Shown piece by piece: positions 53,246 to 64,000 of a DNA stretch of 64,000 nucleotides (the stretch's first letter is position 1; each line of letters starts with the position of its first letter). A program made the translations under genes and the position numbers. A model generated the notes under the pieces. That model was given only the letters and a program-made list of their open reading frames with translations, did no database searches and had not been told where the DNA came from. Source of the stretch: Atrichornis clamosus (Eukaryota; Chordata; Aves; Passeriformes; Menuridae); contig WBMZ01004635.1 in assembly GCA_013400975.1 (NCBI GenBank), forward strand, positions 27,478 through 91,477, in the 5' to 3' direction.

Positions 53246-53772
53246 GTGAGTGCCTCCTCGGCTCAGCCCAGCGCAGCCCAGCACTCCCGCCAGCCATCCC
53301 CAGCCACCCAAATATCCCGTAGTTTGGAGCAGGGAGGCGGACGGGCTGTGGCCGGTGCAGTATCCACACCTGCTTGGAAACCGGGAGTAAAATAAGGCAT
53401 GAGAAACCCTCTGGGACGTGCGGGGGGTGACGACACTCGAACAGCCGAGCTACTCGAACACCGGCTGCCACGAGTGCGCAACGACCGGCTCTTCCCAGAG
53501 CTGTTCCTGGGCAGCCGAGGGGGGCCCGCATGCCGCTTCGCAAGGGCCCCATCGCTTATTTTTAACTTTCTGCGGGGAGCGGACGGGACCGCCGCGCTGC
53601 CCTCCACCCCCTTCTCTGCAGCCCCACCGCGCTGCCCCTCGGGCAGGACGCGGGGGCGGCGAAGGACGAGCAGAGGGCACCAGCGCTGCCACACGGCCCC
53701 GAGCCATGCCCGCGGCGGGGGGCAAGAGCCGCGCTCCCGCTGTGCGGCGGGACCGCGCTTCCCCCGGCCCCT

Positions 53773-53781
53773 CCCCGCCCC
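53773..53781 (-). promoter_or_regulatory. GC box (Sp1/KLF-type)
   Basis: CCCCGCCCC, the reverse complement of GGGGCGGGG, lies about 330 bases upstream of the PRKX start codon within a cluster of similar C-rich sites. This fits a TATA-less promoter. Confidence 0.55.
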
Positions 53782-54067
53782 GCCAGCCCTCAGCGGGACG
53801 GTGCCGCAGGGGCAGCGGCAAACCCCGCCCTCCGCCCCGCGTGTGGCGCGGCTGGGCGCACCCTCGCCATTGTCTGCGCGGCGGTCCTTGCCTGCTGCGG
53901 GCACTGGCGGGCGGCGCGGCGGCTGTGGCCGCGATGCTGAAGGGCTCCGCGCCCCTTCAGAGGCGGCAGCGGGCTCTAGCCCTGGGGAGCAGCCACCCCG
54001 CCTGCTGAAGACTGAAACTTTGCGTCCCCGTCGCAATCTCTCCTCCCCCTTCCTCTCGCCCTTCTCC

Positions 54068-54076
54068 ATGCGCTGA
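54068..54076 (+). other. Upstream in-frame ATG with immediate stop
   Basis: ATG CGC TGA lies 36 bases before the PRKX start in the same frame. The TGA bounds the PRKX reading frame on the 5' side, so 54,104 is the first usable in-frame start. If transcribed, the two-codon open frame could reduce initiation downstream. The same frame is open for 225 codons upstream of this stop, but I regard that as a GC-rich shadow. Confidence 0.45.
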
Positions 54077-54103
54077 GCGGCCGCGGGGCGCCCGCTCGGC
54101 CCC

Positions 54104-54287
54104 ATGGACGCCTTCAGCGCCGCCAAGGCCAAAATGGGGGCGAAGAGCGGCGGCGAGGCGGCGGCGGCGGGAGTGGCCGTGCCTCAGCCCACCGCGCCGG
54201 CCGCCAGCCCCGCCGGTCCCGGCTCGCCCGCCCCGCCCGAGCCCGCCGCCTACAAGCTGGAGGACCTGGAGACCCTGGCCACCGTGG
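54104..54287 (+). CDS. PRKX: Protein kinase X (PRKX), first coding exon (partial gene)
   Basis: PRKX is a cAMP-regulated AGC-family Ser/Thr kinase, a cousin of the PKA catalytic subunits that binds RI regulatory subunits and PKI. It is linked to epithelial and kidney morphogenesis. This exon encodes residues 1-61 plus one base of a glycine codon. Residues 12-48 form an Ala/Pro/Gly-rich tail, and YKLEDLETLATV (50-61) matches the PRKX-specific domain start; human has YSLQDFDTLATVG just before GTGTFGRV. PKA catalytic subunits differ here, which separates the paralogues. The exon ends G|GTGAGT at 54,287/54,288 with the Gly codon split (phase 1), so the glycine-rich ATP loop lies in exon 2, outside the window. 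The start has C at -3 and G at +4. A second Met at codon 11 has a stronger context. The remaining exons are beyond the right edge. Confidence 0.88.
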
Positions 54288-57200
54288 GTGAGTGCGGGAA
54301 GGGGTGGAACAAAGGAGCTGCCGAGCCGCGTGCCTGCCTCTGGCCGTGCCCGGCGGGAGGAGGTGCCCCAGTAGCCGGCTGCCCCTTCCCCAGCGCTCTC
54401 CTTTTTGTGTTTTTTCTGTCGCCCCCCCCGCCCCGCTGCGCTCCCTTCTGTGCCGCCGCGCCACCGCTGGCCGGTGTTGAGGCAGCTGGGGGTGCCTGCG
54501 GTGACTGTGGGCGGCTGAGGAGGACACGCCGCAGCCTCCGCGCAGTTTGGGAGTCTCTCTGCGGGGCTGCGGGAGGCAGTCGGCATTGTCTGCCCCTGGT
54601 GCTGCCGGTGTCATCGGCTCCGGCTGCGGGATCCGGCTTTGATCTGCAGCAGAGCGAGTGTGTGCCCGGGTTTGGCCTGTCTCTGAGATGGGGGCAGCCA
54701 CTGCTGAAGCTGGAAGACCTTTTGGTTTAAAACCTGGTTTATCTGGTTTAACTTCATTTACCTGTATCATGATAAAAAATTCGTCATTTAAATGTAGTCG
54801 TCGAACCAGTGAAGAGATCAAACAGGTTAGCTGAATACAGCTGAGCATATGTCAAGTCCTCAACGCGCTGTTGCCCCTGAATATTGATGCAAAGATGCTT
54901 TGCATGTGTAGAATTTTGGTAGAAGGTAAGGTCGCGTCTCACATGTACCACACTTACTAAAAACTACCTGTAATCAGTGACATTGCAGAGTAAATGGAGG
55001 TACTTAATAAATTGGCATTTCAGACATCAGTGATCATGTTTATTGTGTCCACTGTATCTGTACATTGCCTTTGAACATACGTACTTACAGATACGTATAT
55101 ATTTGCACCTGATTTGAAAGTTTTGTTCACTTTTTCCTTAAAGGACTGTGAAATTAATTTGGATAGATTTATTCCAATAAATGTTGTAAATCTTAATTTC
55201 CCCTAAGGTCTCTTCACCCAAAAAGGTGCGATATAAGCCCTTTCTTAGTGAAGTTGATGGTTTTAATAAGTCTTTAAAAATGTAGTTGGAAAGGCCCAAG
55301 AATGTTGTTATCAGTGAAGAACACAGTATCTTCAAGTGCGTTGTGTTTTGAGATAATCTTCCAATTTGAAACATGAGCAGGCCTTTTACTGATAAATTAC
55401 TTGAGATTATTAAGAGACTTCTTGAAAGGTTTGTGATGGGTTTTTTTCCTACAGAAATGGTTGATCTTGTTCATTACATCATGACCAGTTGCTGTGGATA
55501 CTACTGTCATCACAGAGGATTAAGACTTCAAGTGAAGCACAGATTGCAGAAAAGTAGTAACTTTTAAAGAAGACATAGTAGTTATGGAAATATTCCTGGT
55601 GCCGTTGAAGAAATGTGGAAATAATCCTGGTGTCAATTTTAAACAATATACCTTTTTTACAGTGTTCTTTAAGGTGCTCTTTAGAGGTTAAGGAATGGGA
55701 AAATTGTGATTCCACATGATACAAAGAGAGACTTAAAAAAGTGAGACTGCTTGTTACAAAGATACAAAGAAGGTAATAAAACGTAAAAGGAGTAGATAGC
55801 TGCCTGTCAGGGTACTGACAGAAAACTTAGTCTCACATCTCTGTCTTCCCGAGCTTGGTTGGTTTTTTTTTCTCAAATATCTCCATCTGAGAAGATGACC
55901 ATTCTTTGCATCTCTTTTGAACTGTGATATTGGTCGTTTTGTAGGGAGAAGGAAGACGAAATGCAGAACTGGGAGAATATGAAAATGTGCACAGATAAAT
56001 ACATAAGGCCTTACCTTGTCAAATAAACTGAGCTGGCTTATTGTAAGTTGGTTTAAAAATGAATTTATGACTTGCCTGTGCACCTCAGTGGAAGGCTGTG
56101 GCAGGGAGCAAGGTCCTGGTCCTGACTAGGGAGCAGTACTTCAGCCTTAAAGTGATACTGAAACTGAACACTTGAATACCTGCCTCTGAGTGGCCGAGTT
56201 TATAAAAGATGCAGTGCCCTACTAATGTCTCTGTAGCATCTGAGATCCAAGTCAGTAAGTGACGTTGGGCTGCTCTGTGTGCACCTACTAACATGCTACA
56301 TTGGGTTCCTGATTTAAATGGGCTGCAAGTTCAATCAGTGCAGAATACTGCAGGGTAATATGTAGGTATGTAGTTTACCTTGAAAAACTTTTTTGCTTGG
56401 CTTATATTGTTTTAATTAAATTGGTTAAGTACACTGTAGGTTCATGTCACATGTGCTGAAAGAGTATATCTCCAATTCTTTTTAGCAGTGATGTAAGTCA
56501 GAATTACCTTATAGTCCATTTTGACCTCCCTGTGCAAATAGATGGGATTAATGTCACCAGTTTCACTACAGCAGAGTCGACTTCAGTTTGACTGCTCTGA
56601 AAAGAATAACCATTTTCTTCCTGCTGATGTTCTTGAAAGCTGTGTGCTCTATCTGATATAATCGGAGATGTTTGTGGAGAGGAGGGGGAATACCCAAACA
56701 GGAAGTTCTGATACCTCGTTTACTAGAATCATTGTTGCTTATAGATATACCCAGGCTTAGAAATAGTTACGGCCTTGGAAACTATCAACTGGAGAAAGTG
56801 TCAAAATAGTGAGGTGTTTCACGCTCTTGCAGCTGTTTATGAGTAATATTTAAGGTAACAAAATTATGCTGGTGTCTGTGAGACTGTAGTCATCCATGAC
56901 TTCAGGAGCTTCTCTTGGAGGATGGAAAAAAATCCATGTAAAAGAAAAGTTGAACACAGTACCTTTGAATATAGTAACTACTCTTTTAAAGTATCCTTTA
57001 TAGTCTCAGAAGGTTACAATCTCTTTGTTAACCTGACCACCATAAGGCAGGCTGGATTGCATGTGTTTTTTGTGATTTCTTTCGGGAAACTGTGCCTGGT
57101 TTAGCAAAGAATTTAGTGTGAAAGAGGGAAGAGCAAAAGGAAGTTCAGTTTAGCATAATGATTCAGAGGACATTTCTCTCACCCAGACATCCCAGGACTC

Positions 57201-58630
57201 AACCTTTGGTTGGGCGTTTGTGGGCCCTTTGTTAAAAGGCAGTTGGAACAGAGTGTGGAGTACAGGTTTGCTTTGGAGGGAAGTGCCTTAATATTTAGTT
57301 GATAAAGTGAAGTTATGGGTTTGGGGAGGACACAGGACTGGTGTGCATACTGGTTTCTGGCGCTAAGAGAAGTTGAACAGGAAAGATATTTTTTTAAGGG
57401 TACTTCCTGAGGGTTTCAAGATGTGGCTTTGAATGTTTGAAGTGTATGGGGTTTTAAACTAGTCTTATATGAAGGGTGTACGCTCTTGCTCTGGAGCTAT
57501 TGAAGGTGCCTGGTTGTCCTCATCTTGTTTTGAATTAATTTTCCTTTCAAAGGAGGTCAGAATACAAATGTTTGCTCAGCACACTCAGAAACTGATGTTC
57601 TCTGTGAATCTCAGTGAATTTACATATTCAGCTGTGCCAAGATTGAGTTAGTTCTGTGCTGTACAGAAGCAAAACTTTATATGCCTTGGCCACCACGTTC
57701 ATTGAAAGTTCATAGCCCACCTGTGGCTTATCTGAACCCATTTCAAGCTTTTTGTAGGTCTTGTCAGTGAAAGTGGTAGACTTTGAACCCTAGTGGCATG
57801 GTTTCTGTATCATCCTTGGTTTTGATGAGCATTTCACATGGGCAACCTTCCTATTCCAGTAGCCAGAGAGCCTGCAGTCGGACTCCTGACATGTATCCTG
57901 AAATGCAGATACTTAATTTTTAATTATGCCATCATGAAAAAGTAATTCAGGTAAACTAGAATAATAAGTACAGGAAAACCAGAAGGTACGTCGTCACTTT
58001 TGGGTAGGTGAAGTTGGGAGGAGTGTTATATTCCTGGTTGAAATGCATGGTAATGGAAAAGGGAGAAGGAGGAGAACACCAGGAGGAGAAAGATGACAAA
58101 CTTAGTCTTGCCCTCTCTCCTATGAGATCAATTTCTAGTCCATTTTTCAAAGTGCAATGAATTCCATAGCAGGCTATATAAATATAAATTTGATTTTGTA
58201 AATCTTTTCAATTGATTGAAATATTTTAATAACAGTATTTTCATGCAAAAAGATTCTTTTCAACTACAGTTCCCATGAAGTGCTTTACACTAAACAAATG
58301 CAGAATAAAAAATTGGGCAAACCAGTATTTTCATTTTTATGAGCATGGGAAAATATAAAGAAGTTAATGGGAAAAATAAGGTGCAACATATTTTCAAATA
58401 CGTAATTTCTCTATGTTCATACATAAAATATGCTAGCCAAATACATTTCAAAATGGCATTTTATCAGCATGACAGTAGGTACACAGCTGTACTCTAATGC
58501 TGTAGAAAGGAACAGGCTCCTGTATAGGACACTAGAGTACAATTTTGCCAGAGTATTCTCTCAGTAAGAAATTCTGCCCCAGAGTAGTCAAGTTCTTTAC
58601 AAGCAAAGAACACTGGTGGCTTTTTTTGTC

Positions 58631-58648
58631 TTTTTTTTTTTTTTTTTT
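58631..58648. repeat. T18 homopolymer
   Basis: Eighteen consecutive Ts follow an interrupted T7 run. It could be the antisense poly(A) tail of a lost retroposon, but no body is recognisable on either side. Expect length errors in sequencing. Confidence 0.8.
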
Positions 58649-61600
58649 GAGAGGGGCTCCAATTAGTTCAGTTTCTTACCAAATGTTATTTTTGGTTTCA
58701 CTACCAAGGTCTTCACTTACTTTAAATATTCTAAGGGATATGTGAGCATTTTTCCCCTGTTTTGTCACCTTTTCTTGATACTGAAATGATAAATAATAAT
58801 CCATGATTTTACTTGGCCATTTTCTTGAATACCACAAGTTTTGAAAGAAAACATGGTCTGAATGTTGTGACTGTAATGGTGACCTGAATTCACCATTATG
58901 TTTGTACATCTTTGAGGCTTTAGTCATAAATCTAAATGACTTGGATTTTGTTTTCGCTCTCTGTATTTCTTACTTCATTTTTCCCTGCCACAAAATGATA
59001 CTTGTCCCAAAATAAATCGTTGTTATTATTATAGCTGGTGTTGTAGAGAGAAAATGACCAGGTGTGACTCAGCTTTCTTCTCTTGCTTTTCCTGTTATCC
59101 ACTGCTGAGGTGAATTTCAAGACCATAATGTTTATTGTGGACTAGGCAGCAACAGGTCCTTTCCCATAAAGTTGGAGGAAAAAATGGAGGCTGGAAAAAA
59201 ATGGATTGAAGCAAGTATTCACTTTTATCTTTCAGAGAGGTCAGAAAAATGAGAGTATATGGAGGAAGTCTGAACATGTGAAAATTGAAAGTTCACATTT
59301 CTCCTTTTCTATCTTCAGTCTTTAAAATCAGCCTTGAGGTAAATGGCAAGTGTTTGCCTGTCACCTGTTTCTTTTGTCTGAATCTAGTTTAGATATTTAA
59401 TTGATTCCAGAAAGAAATTCAGTATTCTGTCTGATGTGAATTTGACAGCGCGGTATAGGATAGTTTTTGACACTCAAATACACTCTTGAAGATAAGTAAT
59501 TTGTTAAGTCCTATAAATAGCTCAGAGGTGCCCAAAAGTGCCTTTTGCAATGCAAATAATCAAATAATTTGGAACTCAACTAGGGCTAATATTTCAGAAA
59601 TAAGAAGCATGCAAAACTCTCCCACAAAATCAAAAGCACCTAGCACCATACGTTTCCCCTGCCAAGTTTATGCTTAAATAAAACTAATTTACCAGGTGAA
59701 AATACTTAGGAAAAAATGGTCTGTTAAGTGTTGTGTCTCAGCCCAAACTGAAGAAGATAGGAAACCTGAAGAGAAATGCAGATCTGAGCTAATTTTTTTC
59801 TTTCTCCTTCTTCAGAGGAAAGAAACAGGAACTTTAAAGTACTGGTGGTTGAAAGCATGTAGGCTCTTAGGGCTTGACTCACTTTTTTCTATGCTTAGGT
59901 TCCCAAGTTTGCATGTCTGGACTGTTTGTAGTGGACAGGGAGAGTGGCCTTTTGGAGACAGAAGCCTTGATGTTTTGTCTTTCATATCATGAAAACTTAG
60001 GGAAACGAATCCCTACCTAAAGTATGTTTAATCCTGGTTTGGTCCACTTTTAAGACTGATATGCAGCATAATTGAAAAAAAAAGACAAGTGTGGTGGAAT
60101 TTATATACTACTTTTGTTTATTATGAGAGACACAGATGTGTATTACAGCAGTGAAGAATGAATTTTTGTGAAGTAAAAGATGGGAATTTGTGTTACCTTG
60201 CAAGATCTTGTCTGGGCATAAACTCTTCTTATAATTTGGTTTGAACAATATAATTCCCTTACTGTAGCTACTTGTCAGTGTAAAACATTTTCAGTATTAG
60301 CTTGTACTAGTCAGGAGTAGTTTAACATGTTATCTTTACTTGGGAAAACATCCTTCTGCAGTGTTTTAGAAGGGTTTTTAGCAGCTTCAAATAAATTGGT
60401 AAGTAAAATTTTGCTGAGTACTGTGTATTAGTGTGCACCTGGGATATTTAGGTGTTAGGGTAGAGCAGTTGTCAAAGTGAGACTATTTCTGCTTTCCCAT
60501 AGGAAGACTGTCTTTCAAATGACTGAACAAATGTGTTGATTTCTTATTTTAAAAAATAAGGGAGAGGTATGTGATGCAACATGCTTTGCTAAGAATGTTC
60601 ACTTTTTGAAGTGCACTGTTTGCAGTTCATATTACAGCACTGGTTCAGTTGTTTATATATAATATTAATTTTTTATCCTTATCTTTAATACTAAAGGTAG
60701 ATCAAAAAAGGCAATTTGTAGGATTTGGTCATAAAAACTTTCCACTCAACTGCCTTTTTTTTTTCTGCCTAGTTTTTTCACTTGCATCCCAGCTTTGAGC
60801 AGTTGCTAGCTGATCTGTTAATTTATTGACAGTAACTTTTGTGTAAATGTGTTGTCACTTTTCTCCAGGAAATCAATTGATCTGCTTCAATACATTTCAT
60901 ATCAGACAAATTGCTAGTGTGTGTTATTTATTTATTGATAACTGAAGCACATTAAATTTAATGAAGGAAACATCCTTTTCATGTGACTAAACTGCATGTT
61001 ACAACGTATTTCTGTATGCTTTGTGTGGTAATAAAAGGTTAGACTTGTCTGTTGGGTTGATCTGGTCAGTGGAACCATTTGTGAAGTATCTGATTTTCTA
61101 GTCTAGGAACTCTGTTGGAGAGTGTTTTGCTTTGCAGTGTATTTCATAGCCCTTATGTCAACAAGCTGTCATGTCTAAAAGAGACTAATTTTTATGTGAA
61201 ATCTTTGCACTTGTTTCTTTCTGGATATTCAGTTTGAGTATCACCTACAGATGTATCTATTGGACTGTGTATTTTATATGTAAATATGCATGTATATTTA
61301 AATTTATACAAACTCACAAAACCAAAGTTTTACTATTCTGCAGCTTGATGTAGGAAGAGTGAGAATATGTAAGTCTTCTGCTCATTTTCTGTCAGCATAT
61401 AGACTTCCTAATGGCTGTCACACTTACCAGATCCTTGTTTCTTCAAACTATTCATACAGTACCTACAGCATGTAGGAATTATTTTTTTTCTTTTTAAAAT
61501 TTTTAAACTAGGATATTTTTTACTTCCTTAAAGGATTAGTTCGGAGCTAATTTTTCATGAAAGAGCATGTGCCTGTTATTTGTTAATTTGATGCTAATAT

Positions 61601-63450
61601 GCAATTTGTATATTCAAGTGATATGATTTATATTTTGAATTTTTTGGAGTACTGGACAAATGGAGCTCAAGGCAGAAGAGCTATATAGTATAAACTATTA
61701 TTAGTAATAACCTGTGACTTAAACATGCATTGTTTTTTTTGTGTACACTTGGTATAGTCTTAGGACATATTTTTGAAAAGCACTAAAGCTAACAATGCAG
61801 TACATTATTTTGCCTGGAAAATGCGATTACAGAACCTCTGACATTGTCTAATACGATAGGAAATCAGGTGAAGGTGCCAAGGTTTGGGATTTTTTGTTCT
61901 GTTTCGGCTTTTGTTTGGTTGGTGTTCTTGTTTGTTTCTTCTTTACATGATTCTTACAAAGGAGGTAATGGCTGGTTACCAGAATCATGCAAAGTGATGG
62001 TTTAAGGTGTCCCCTATGCTGTATTTTTTATGAGCTTTGGAATGGTTCTTTGCTAAAATGTAGCTTCTTACACACTGTTCTTGGTATTTGCTGAACTGTT
62101 GTTATGTTTGTGTTGTGGAATATGGCGACTCAGAGCAATTTGAGATATTAATGGTAATGACTCTGCCGTTATTGTTGAAGGTGCAGGGTGCTCTCTGGAT
62201 GGACACAAAATGTCTAGTTAGTACTGCTTTTTATGCCTCTCAGGTATTGCTCCAGTCAGTAAATTAAATGCTTTGAAACAATTTAGGTAGATGTTCAGAG
62301 AACTATCCCTCCACAGACTCTGCCAAAAACAGGCTAAATGGGGTGTAAGACTTTTTCTTCCTGGTCTGCTAATGAGAATGCACTGTAATAGCTGTATGGA
62401 CGGCGAGTATAAAAATTAGAGGCTGGTGGCTGACTGTGTTTATATTAAACTTTTGGGTGCTATAATAGCAGACTCCTCAAGCCACCTGCCCCAAAACTGA
62501 TGACAGACTTCTAGTCTCAGACCTCTTCCCTCCCAGCTTGGAGTGTCTTCCTACAGCTCCTGGGTGCAGGAGATGATAGCCTGTACGGTTTTAATTTGCG
62601 TGGCCTGCCAAAAATAATTTCAGAGTATGCATTGTAAAACTTTAGTTTGTTTTCAGGAAGATTAGTGGGTAGCTTGTTTTCTGTGCCTGGAGAACAATGA
62701 AGACAGCTGCTGGTCAGTCTGTTCCTAAACTGAAGTTCTTGTCCCCTCTTTCATGAAAATGTTTCAGGTTGCCTGTCAGCATGTTGAATTCGTGTTCTGA
62801 GGCCACTAAATTCTCCTTGACTTTTGTGACTTTGCAAGGCCTATAAAAACTTTGTCAGTTTGTCTTTATTTAAGCCACCCAGTTGTCACACTCAGAAGTG
62901 GTGAATTTAGAATTTATTCTGAAGCAGCGACATTGTTCTGCCTCCTCTTTTAGTAATCAATACAGTTCAATTCATGTAAAATAAATTCATGTTAGCAACA
63001 GTATTTATAGGAATTGCTTATTCATTAATATATTTGGAAATAATGGAGTTTGGGTTATAACAAATTTTTTAAGAAAATTCTAAAATTTTCCCAGTATTGC
63101 ACCTTAATTCAAATTACTGTGTTTGAAAGCTTTTTTAGATTTCTTCCTGTATTTTTACAGTGAATAGCAGTGATTCCTTGGATCTGATCATGGCAAATTT
63201 TTCTTGATTAAAGTTGGTTTTGTTTTGGTGTTTTTTTTCTGCTACAATTGCTGGCTGGGAAGAAGCTGTGAGAAAGACGGTGTGTCCTACAAGACAGAAC
63301 CATTAGTAGGAAAACAAAAGTAACTAAGAAGATAATTGGAAAGAATCTGAAACAAAGAACTAACACCAAAGTTAACACAAAATATTTTCAAAGGCATGAA
63401 AATATATTTCTTCTGGGTAAAAAAATGGGTTTTAAATTTTTTTTTAAATT

Positions 63451-63486
63451 TCAGTTTTATACATTCATTCAGTTTTATACATTCAT
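63451..63486. repeat. Perfect 18-bp tandem duplication
   Basis: TCAGTTTTATACATTCAT occurs twice back to back inside PRKX intron 1. It is a small slippage duplication with no evidence of function. Confidence 0.85.
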
Positions 63487-64000
63487 CAGTTTAAAAGTAG
63501 ATACAAATTAAGGCACATCCATTCCTGATGCTGTAAAGCCTATGACAGCGATCCATCTTAAGTATTTAATAAAATAAACTGTATTCTTTGTTCTAATAAG
63601 TGTAGAGTTTCTAGAGTTATTTCAGCTCTTTATCTACAACACACTACTTACTGTAAGCTAAAAGATTTATTTTTGTGGCAGTGGAGAGAATTTTTTTTTG
63701 CCTTGGTTCTTGGGTAGGCCTAAATTTTTCAAAGTTCCTAGACTATTGTTGGTTGTGGATTAGCCTGGTTCATTTGCTTTGGGATAATTATGTTAAAACA
63801 ATTCTTTTAAAATACTTTCGAACATGAAATACCTATGATTTGTGCTATCCGCAAGTGATGTTTCAGTGAATTCTTAATCTGGTGAGAAGAGCTTGCAATG
63901 CATGCTAATTGTGAATAGAGAGGCAACTTTGTGAAAGGGAAAATGAGGAAGACAACTGGTTTTGTGACTAATTAACAAGTGTCTCTGAAGTCTTCTTTTC

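Larger units (their letters stand above)
53390..54720 (+). promoter_or_regulatory. CpG-island promoter region of PRKX
   Basis: An abrupt rise to high GC with dense CpG starts near 53,390 and fades near 54,720, spanning the first coding exon and the beginning of intron 1. There are several Sp1-type GC boxes (CCCCGCCCC at 53,773-53,781, ACCCCGCCCT at 53,822-53,831) and no TATA box at a sensible distance. This is the layout of a broad, housekeeping-type promoter. The transcription start cannot be fixed from sequence alone. Long open frames on both strands in this block, up to 289 codons, arise because stop codons are rare in GC-rich DNA. Confidence 0.85.
54288..64000 (+). other. PRKX: PRKX intron 1 (5' part, continues past window)
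   Basis: The intron opens with the consensus donor GTGAGTG. The first 430 bases remain GC-rich and CpG-rich, including a C8 run at 54,422-54,429. Beyond that it is AT-rich non-coding DNA with no convincing further exon, CR1 or LTR. The missing exon 2 should begin with a base completing the Gly codon and then encode TGTFGRV. A large first intron agrees with the human gene. Minor simple repeats are listed separately. Confidence 0.8.

Noticed and set aside
53263..54132. 289-codon open frame on the minus strand across the CpG island
   Set aside because: Stops are rare in very GC-rich DNA, the composition is low-complexity Arg/Gly/Ala/Pro, there is no recognisable domain, and it overlaps the PRKX exon antisense.
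54104..54730. Reading PRKX through 54,730 as a 208-residue protein
   Set aside because: The match to the kinase family stops exactly at a consensus GTGAGT donor after LATV; the downstream sequence is intronic in character.
53957..54848. 209- and 244-codon minus-strand frames around PRKX exon 1
   Set aside because: The same GC-rich shadow effect; no homology-like motif and mutually overlapping frames.

Overview
This is vertebrate nuclear DNA, almost certainly from a bird. There are no bacterial-style operons: long AT-rich stretches without coding potential surround one CpG-island promoter. Five recognisable CR1 LINE fragments, the dominant avian non-LTR retroposon, lie in the window. A solo LTR resembles an ERVL-type family that I recall as common in songbird genomes. 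No database search was possible, so family names rest on remembered consensus features and on what can be read directly.

Layout. Bases 1-53,100 are a gene desert in which I can support no exon. It holds a compact CpG-dense islet near 450-570 and CR1 remnants at about 1.34, 5.07, 16.25, 35.03 and 52.35 kb, all antisense to the given strand. It also holds a MIR-like SINE remnant at 7.15 kb, a 953-bp solo LTR at 39,663-40,615 with an exact 5-bp target-site duplication, a few simple repeats, and a 48-bp tandem duplication at 36.1 kb. The most striking structure is a perfect 374-bp inverted repeat (42,028-42,401 and 45,193-45,566) around a 2,791-bp unique spacer.

The only gene is on the + strand. 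A CpG island (about 53.39-54.72 kb) contains the first coding exon of PRKX, a cAMP-dependent AGC-family serine/threonine kinase. The exon runs 54,104-54,287: 61 codons plus one base, ending at a consensus GTGAGT donor. It encodes the variable Ala/Pro/Gly-rich N-terminal tail and the start of the kinase domain, up to the residue before the glycine-rich loop. From 54,288 to the window end is intron 1, with no further exon seen. In human the PRKX neighbour is NLGN4X across a large intergenic region; if synteny holds, the desert here would be that interval (inference).

Points worth a second look are the perfect inverted repeat, the CpG islet with CTCF-, REST-half- and CRE-like sites, a second in-frame PRKX start that would expose an N-terminal glycine, and an exon-like segment just upstream of the island.
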